Source: Pararhizobium antarcticum (GTDB lineage: Bacteria; Pseudomonadota; Alphaproteobacteria; Rhizobiales; Rhizobiaceae). Taken from it: 64,000 nt of DNA. The notes beneath the pieces are model-generated. The model was given only the letters and a program-made list of their open reading frames with translations, made no database searches and was not told where the DNA came from. Both the position numbers and the translations under genes were made by a program. Positions 62,330 to 64,000 of the stretch are shown here, one piece after another (within the stretch, counting starts at the first letter, position 1; each line of letters starts with the position of its first letter). The DNA lies in contig NZ_LSRP01000002.1 in the NCBI RefSeq assembly GCF_001885585.1, positions 1 through 64,000 of the forward strand. The letters are read 5' to 3'.

Positions 62330-62391
62330 CTGGAACGCACATGGAAACACCCGGAAGCGAGGGCTGCCGGGTGTTTCTATGTGCGTTCCAG
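62330..62391. terminator. Long 25-bp hairpin between convergent genes
   Basis: Left arm 62330-62354 and right arm 62367-62391 pair over 25 bp with a single G-T pair and a 12-base loop. It begins 8 bases after the stop of the GT4-like gene and ends 18 bases before that of the minus-strand GT2-like gene. No T-run follows on either side, so it may block read-through or stabilise RNA 3' ends. Confidence 0.55.
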
Positions 62392-62408
62392 TCGGTTTGT
62401 TGGTCGCT

Positions 62409-63512
62409 TCAGGCGCTGGCCGTTGTGCCGCCGCAGATCAGGCCGACAGGGGCCATCATCGATTTGACGACATTGTAGAATTCCGGTGCCGTGCGGGCGC
62501 CGCCGATGAAGCGATCGACGAGAACAGCGCTGTCGTGCAGGCCGCGGCGGTTGTCCTGCTTGCGTGCCTCGACGAATTCGGGCTTGAACAGCGGCGCCAG
62601 GCGCCCGTCCTCGAAAGCCTGGAGACCGGCAAAATAAGCGTTGCCCTTGGCGCGGAAAGCGTCACGCGTGGTTTCCATCATGCAATCGATCACCAGGGCC
62701 CGGACAAAGGCCTCGTTGCCGCCGGACCACGGCGTTCCCAGTTCGCGCAGGACATGGAACTGCACGTCGGCGATGGCGCCGGTCAGGCCGATGCCGCCAT
62801 GGAAAGGGAAATTCCAGGCTTGGCCGACCTGTTCGGCAACATAGGGCGTGGTCGCCGCTGCCGACATCGGGCGCGAGCAAAACGCCAAGCTTTCCGAAAA
62901 CAGCAACACCTTGGTCGCCCATTCGTAATGCGGGACTGTGGTCGCCCAGTCGCTCGGCTCGGGATGCTGCAGGAGGATGTCGACCAGCGACCGGCGAATG
63001 GCGGCGTGGTAGAGACCAAACGGCATTTTCGGCGTGTTCAGGCTGTTTTCCCAATAGAAAAAGCTCTTCAGCATGGCGGTCTTGTCGAACGTATTGATCT
63101 GGTAGCCGGCCGGAATCGCAATCGATGCTGACTTGCCCGGCTCTGCATCATGGTCGATCTGGAAGACATTCCATGCGAGCGCATCGATGCCGGACGACGT
63201 CTGATCGAGAAAGCCGACCATCGTTGCAAGCTCTGGTTCGATCATGTCGCCGGGATTGACGAGCGTCACCCATTCGCCGCTCGTGGCGGCAACCGCACGG
63301 CGCCACAGGCGCTGGCGGGTAATGTCGGCTTCGGTACGGATGATTCTCAGGCGACTGTCGCTAGCAGCAAGTCCGACCAGGCTCTCGAGCGGCGCGGCGC
63401 CGGCCACGACCACCTCGAGGGCAGCGTTGCTGTTGCGCAGCAGGAGACTGACGAGTTCGACCGGATCGGTGGCGGCGGTTTCGACGGGAATGCAGATCGA
63501 GAGTTTTGTCAT
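62409..63512 (-). CDS. Family 2 glycosyltransferase-like protein, paralogue of the 53120 gene
   Basis: In this 367-residue protein, the N-terminal KLSICIPVETAATDPVELVSLLLRN and AAVAATSGEWVTLVNPGDMIEPELATMVGF match a GT-A domain, but the usual DXD is reduced to NPGDM. The rest aligns by eye with the protein at 53120: FYWENSLNTPKMPFGLYHAA versus FTWKQHSSTPNCPFAIYHGA, and a shared ending IGGARTAPEFYNVVKSMMAP. It may be inactive or have altered metal use. ATG 63512 is chosen; the frame stays open upstream without protein-like sequence. Confidence 0.75.
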   Translation of the reverse strand: MTKLSICIPVETAATDPVELVSLLLRNSNAALEVVVAGAAPLESLVGLAASDSRLRIIRTEADITRQRLWRRAVAATSGEWVTLVNPGDMIEPELATMVGFLDQTSSGIDALAWNVFQIDHDAEPGKSASIAIPAGYQINTFDKTAMLKSFFYWENSLNTPKMPFGLYHAAIRRSLVDILLQHPEPSDWATTVPHYEWATKVLLFSESLAFCSRPMSAAATTPYVAEQVGQAWNFPFHGGIGLTGAIADVQFHVLRELGTPWSGGNEAFVRALVIDCMMETTRDAFRAKGNAYFAGLQAFEDGRLAPLFKPEFVEARKQDNRRGLHDSAVLVDRFIGGARTAPEFYNVVKSMMAPVGLICGGTTASA

Positions 63513-63581
63513 GGGGCTTGCCTCTGAACTGTCGCGCCGTTGAGATCGGCGATCTGCCGTTGCGCGAGGCTGTCGGGTGGT

Positions 63582-63662
63582 CACATCAGCAGGCAAGTTA
63601 ACTTCTGCCCGGGAGGAGGGTGCGGTCCTGTCTCCCTTCGGAAGCCATTGCCTGCTGATGTG
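63582..63662. repeat. 15-bp perfect inverted repeat upstream of the GT2-like gene
   Basis: CACATCAGCAGGCAA (63582-63596) and TTGCCTGCTGATGTG (63648-63662) are perfectly complementary, 51 bases apart. The pair lies in the gap 63513-63736, which shows no gene, and could form a hairpin in the leader of the GT2-like gene or end the upstream phosphatase transcript. Confidence 0.5.
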
Positions 63663-63736
63663 TGAGCCCAGAGATAGCGCCTCAAACTTGAGCGAGGCTT
63701 TGCATCCGCGTCGCGATCGCGCGGATGTCGCGATCA

Positions 63737-64000
63737 TCACGCGTCGGCGGGAAGACCTGCGATCTTTTTCAGGTCCTTGATCGCGCCGGGGGATGCGGCA
63801 AGCACCGGTGCACCTTTTGTCAGGGCTCCCCCCTCGACGGGAAACGGCAGGACCCAGCCGCCGGCTTCCGTGATCAGGCAATAGCCGGCCAGGCAATCCC
63901 AGGCGTGCATGTAGGGCTCGTAGTAGCCGACCAGCCGGCCAGCCGCGACATAGGCCAGCATCAGCGCACCCGAGCCGTTGCGGATAAAATTGCCACCGGC
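63737..64000 (-). CDS. Inositol monophosphatase family protein, C-terminal part
   Basis: Only the last 87 codons are in the window; the gene continues past the right edge. The sequence [45 protein letters not shown] contains the family C-terminal motif WDxxAG with metal-binding Asp and the EAGG turn. Members hydrolyse inositol phosphate, histidinol phosphate or 3'-phosphoadenosine phosphate; which one cannot be told here. Confidence 0.9.
   Translation of the reverse strand, partial: AGGNFIRNGSGALMLAYVAAGRLVGYYEPYMHAWDCLAGYCLITEAGGWVLPFPVEGGALTKGAPVLAASPGAIKDLKKIAGLPADA

Noticed and set aside
47537-63512. Glycan region as a recent genomic island
   Set aside because: No integrase, tRNA boundary or direct repeats were seen, and codon composition was not computed, so transfer is not claimed.

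Overview
This window looks like a chromosomal segment of an alphaproteobacterium of the Rhizobiaceae (Agrobacterium/Rhizobium type). The evidence is the gcrA-argD-argF-hslO-apaG-metZ-dcd series, a SAM-II riboswitch in front of metZ, a PodJ-type polarity protein, GANTC (CcrM-type) sites near gcrA, ligase-associated DNA-repair genes, GC-rich coding DNA, and short palindromic intergenic repeats of rhizobial style. No transposase, integrase, phage gene, CRISPR array or rRNA was seen. There is one tRNA, Gly(CCC). These assignments rest on reading motifs; no database search was run.

Layout. 0-7.3 kb: the start of gcrA (cut by the left edge), arginine biosynthesis (argD, argF), the redox chaperone hslO, apaG, metZ under a SAM-II leader, a two-domain dCTP deaminase and tRNA-Gly. 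7.3-18.1 kb: a membrane glycosyltransferase, a solute-binding protein, TerB-like and Tim44-like proteins, a secreted glycerophosphodiesterase-like protein, two EamA transporters, a Ca2+/H+ antiporter, a LexA/CI-like S24 regulator and a nuclease-fold protein that seems to lack its catalytic residues. 18.1-24.7 kb: a GIY-YIG protein between two copies of a palindromic repeat, then a minus-strand beta-oxidation set (acyl-CoA dehydrogenase, thiolase, fadJ-like) read away from a strong inverted-repeat operator. 25-29 kb: podJ. 29-41 kb: a TauE/TIGR02186 pair, a stand-alone Lrp ligand domain, pdeM plus an Lhr-like helicase, membrane and envelope proteins, MATE, pyrD. 41-46 kb: a CrbR-like LuxR regulator facing a CrbS-like kinase with a transporter domain, then mscL.

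47.5-63.5 kb is a surface-glycan region. galE comes first, then a tightly overlapping CDP-sugar operon (rfbF, rfbG, epimerase, C-methyltransferase) that should make a branched C-methyl-6-deoxyhexose. After an unrelated chorismate mutase come a GT2 transferase, a radical SAM protein with an N-terminal Rossmann-like domain, a CmcI-family protein, two FkbM methyltransferases, a sugar dehydratase/epimerase, a SPASM radical SAM protein and a GT4-like transferase. A second GT2-like protein, a diverged paralogue of the first, closes the region. The right edge cuts an inositol-monophosphatase-family gene.

The most interesting signals are a predicted terminator/antiterminator switch after the SAM-II aptamer, a palindrome inside the metZ promoter spacer, a GANTC cluster beside a CtrA-like box upstream of gcrA, the paired repeats around the GIY-YIG gene, and the unusual enzyme mix of the glycan region.
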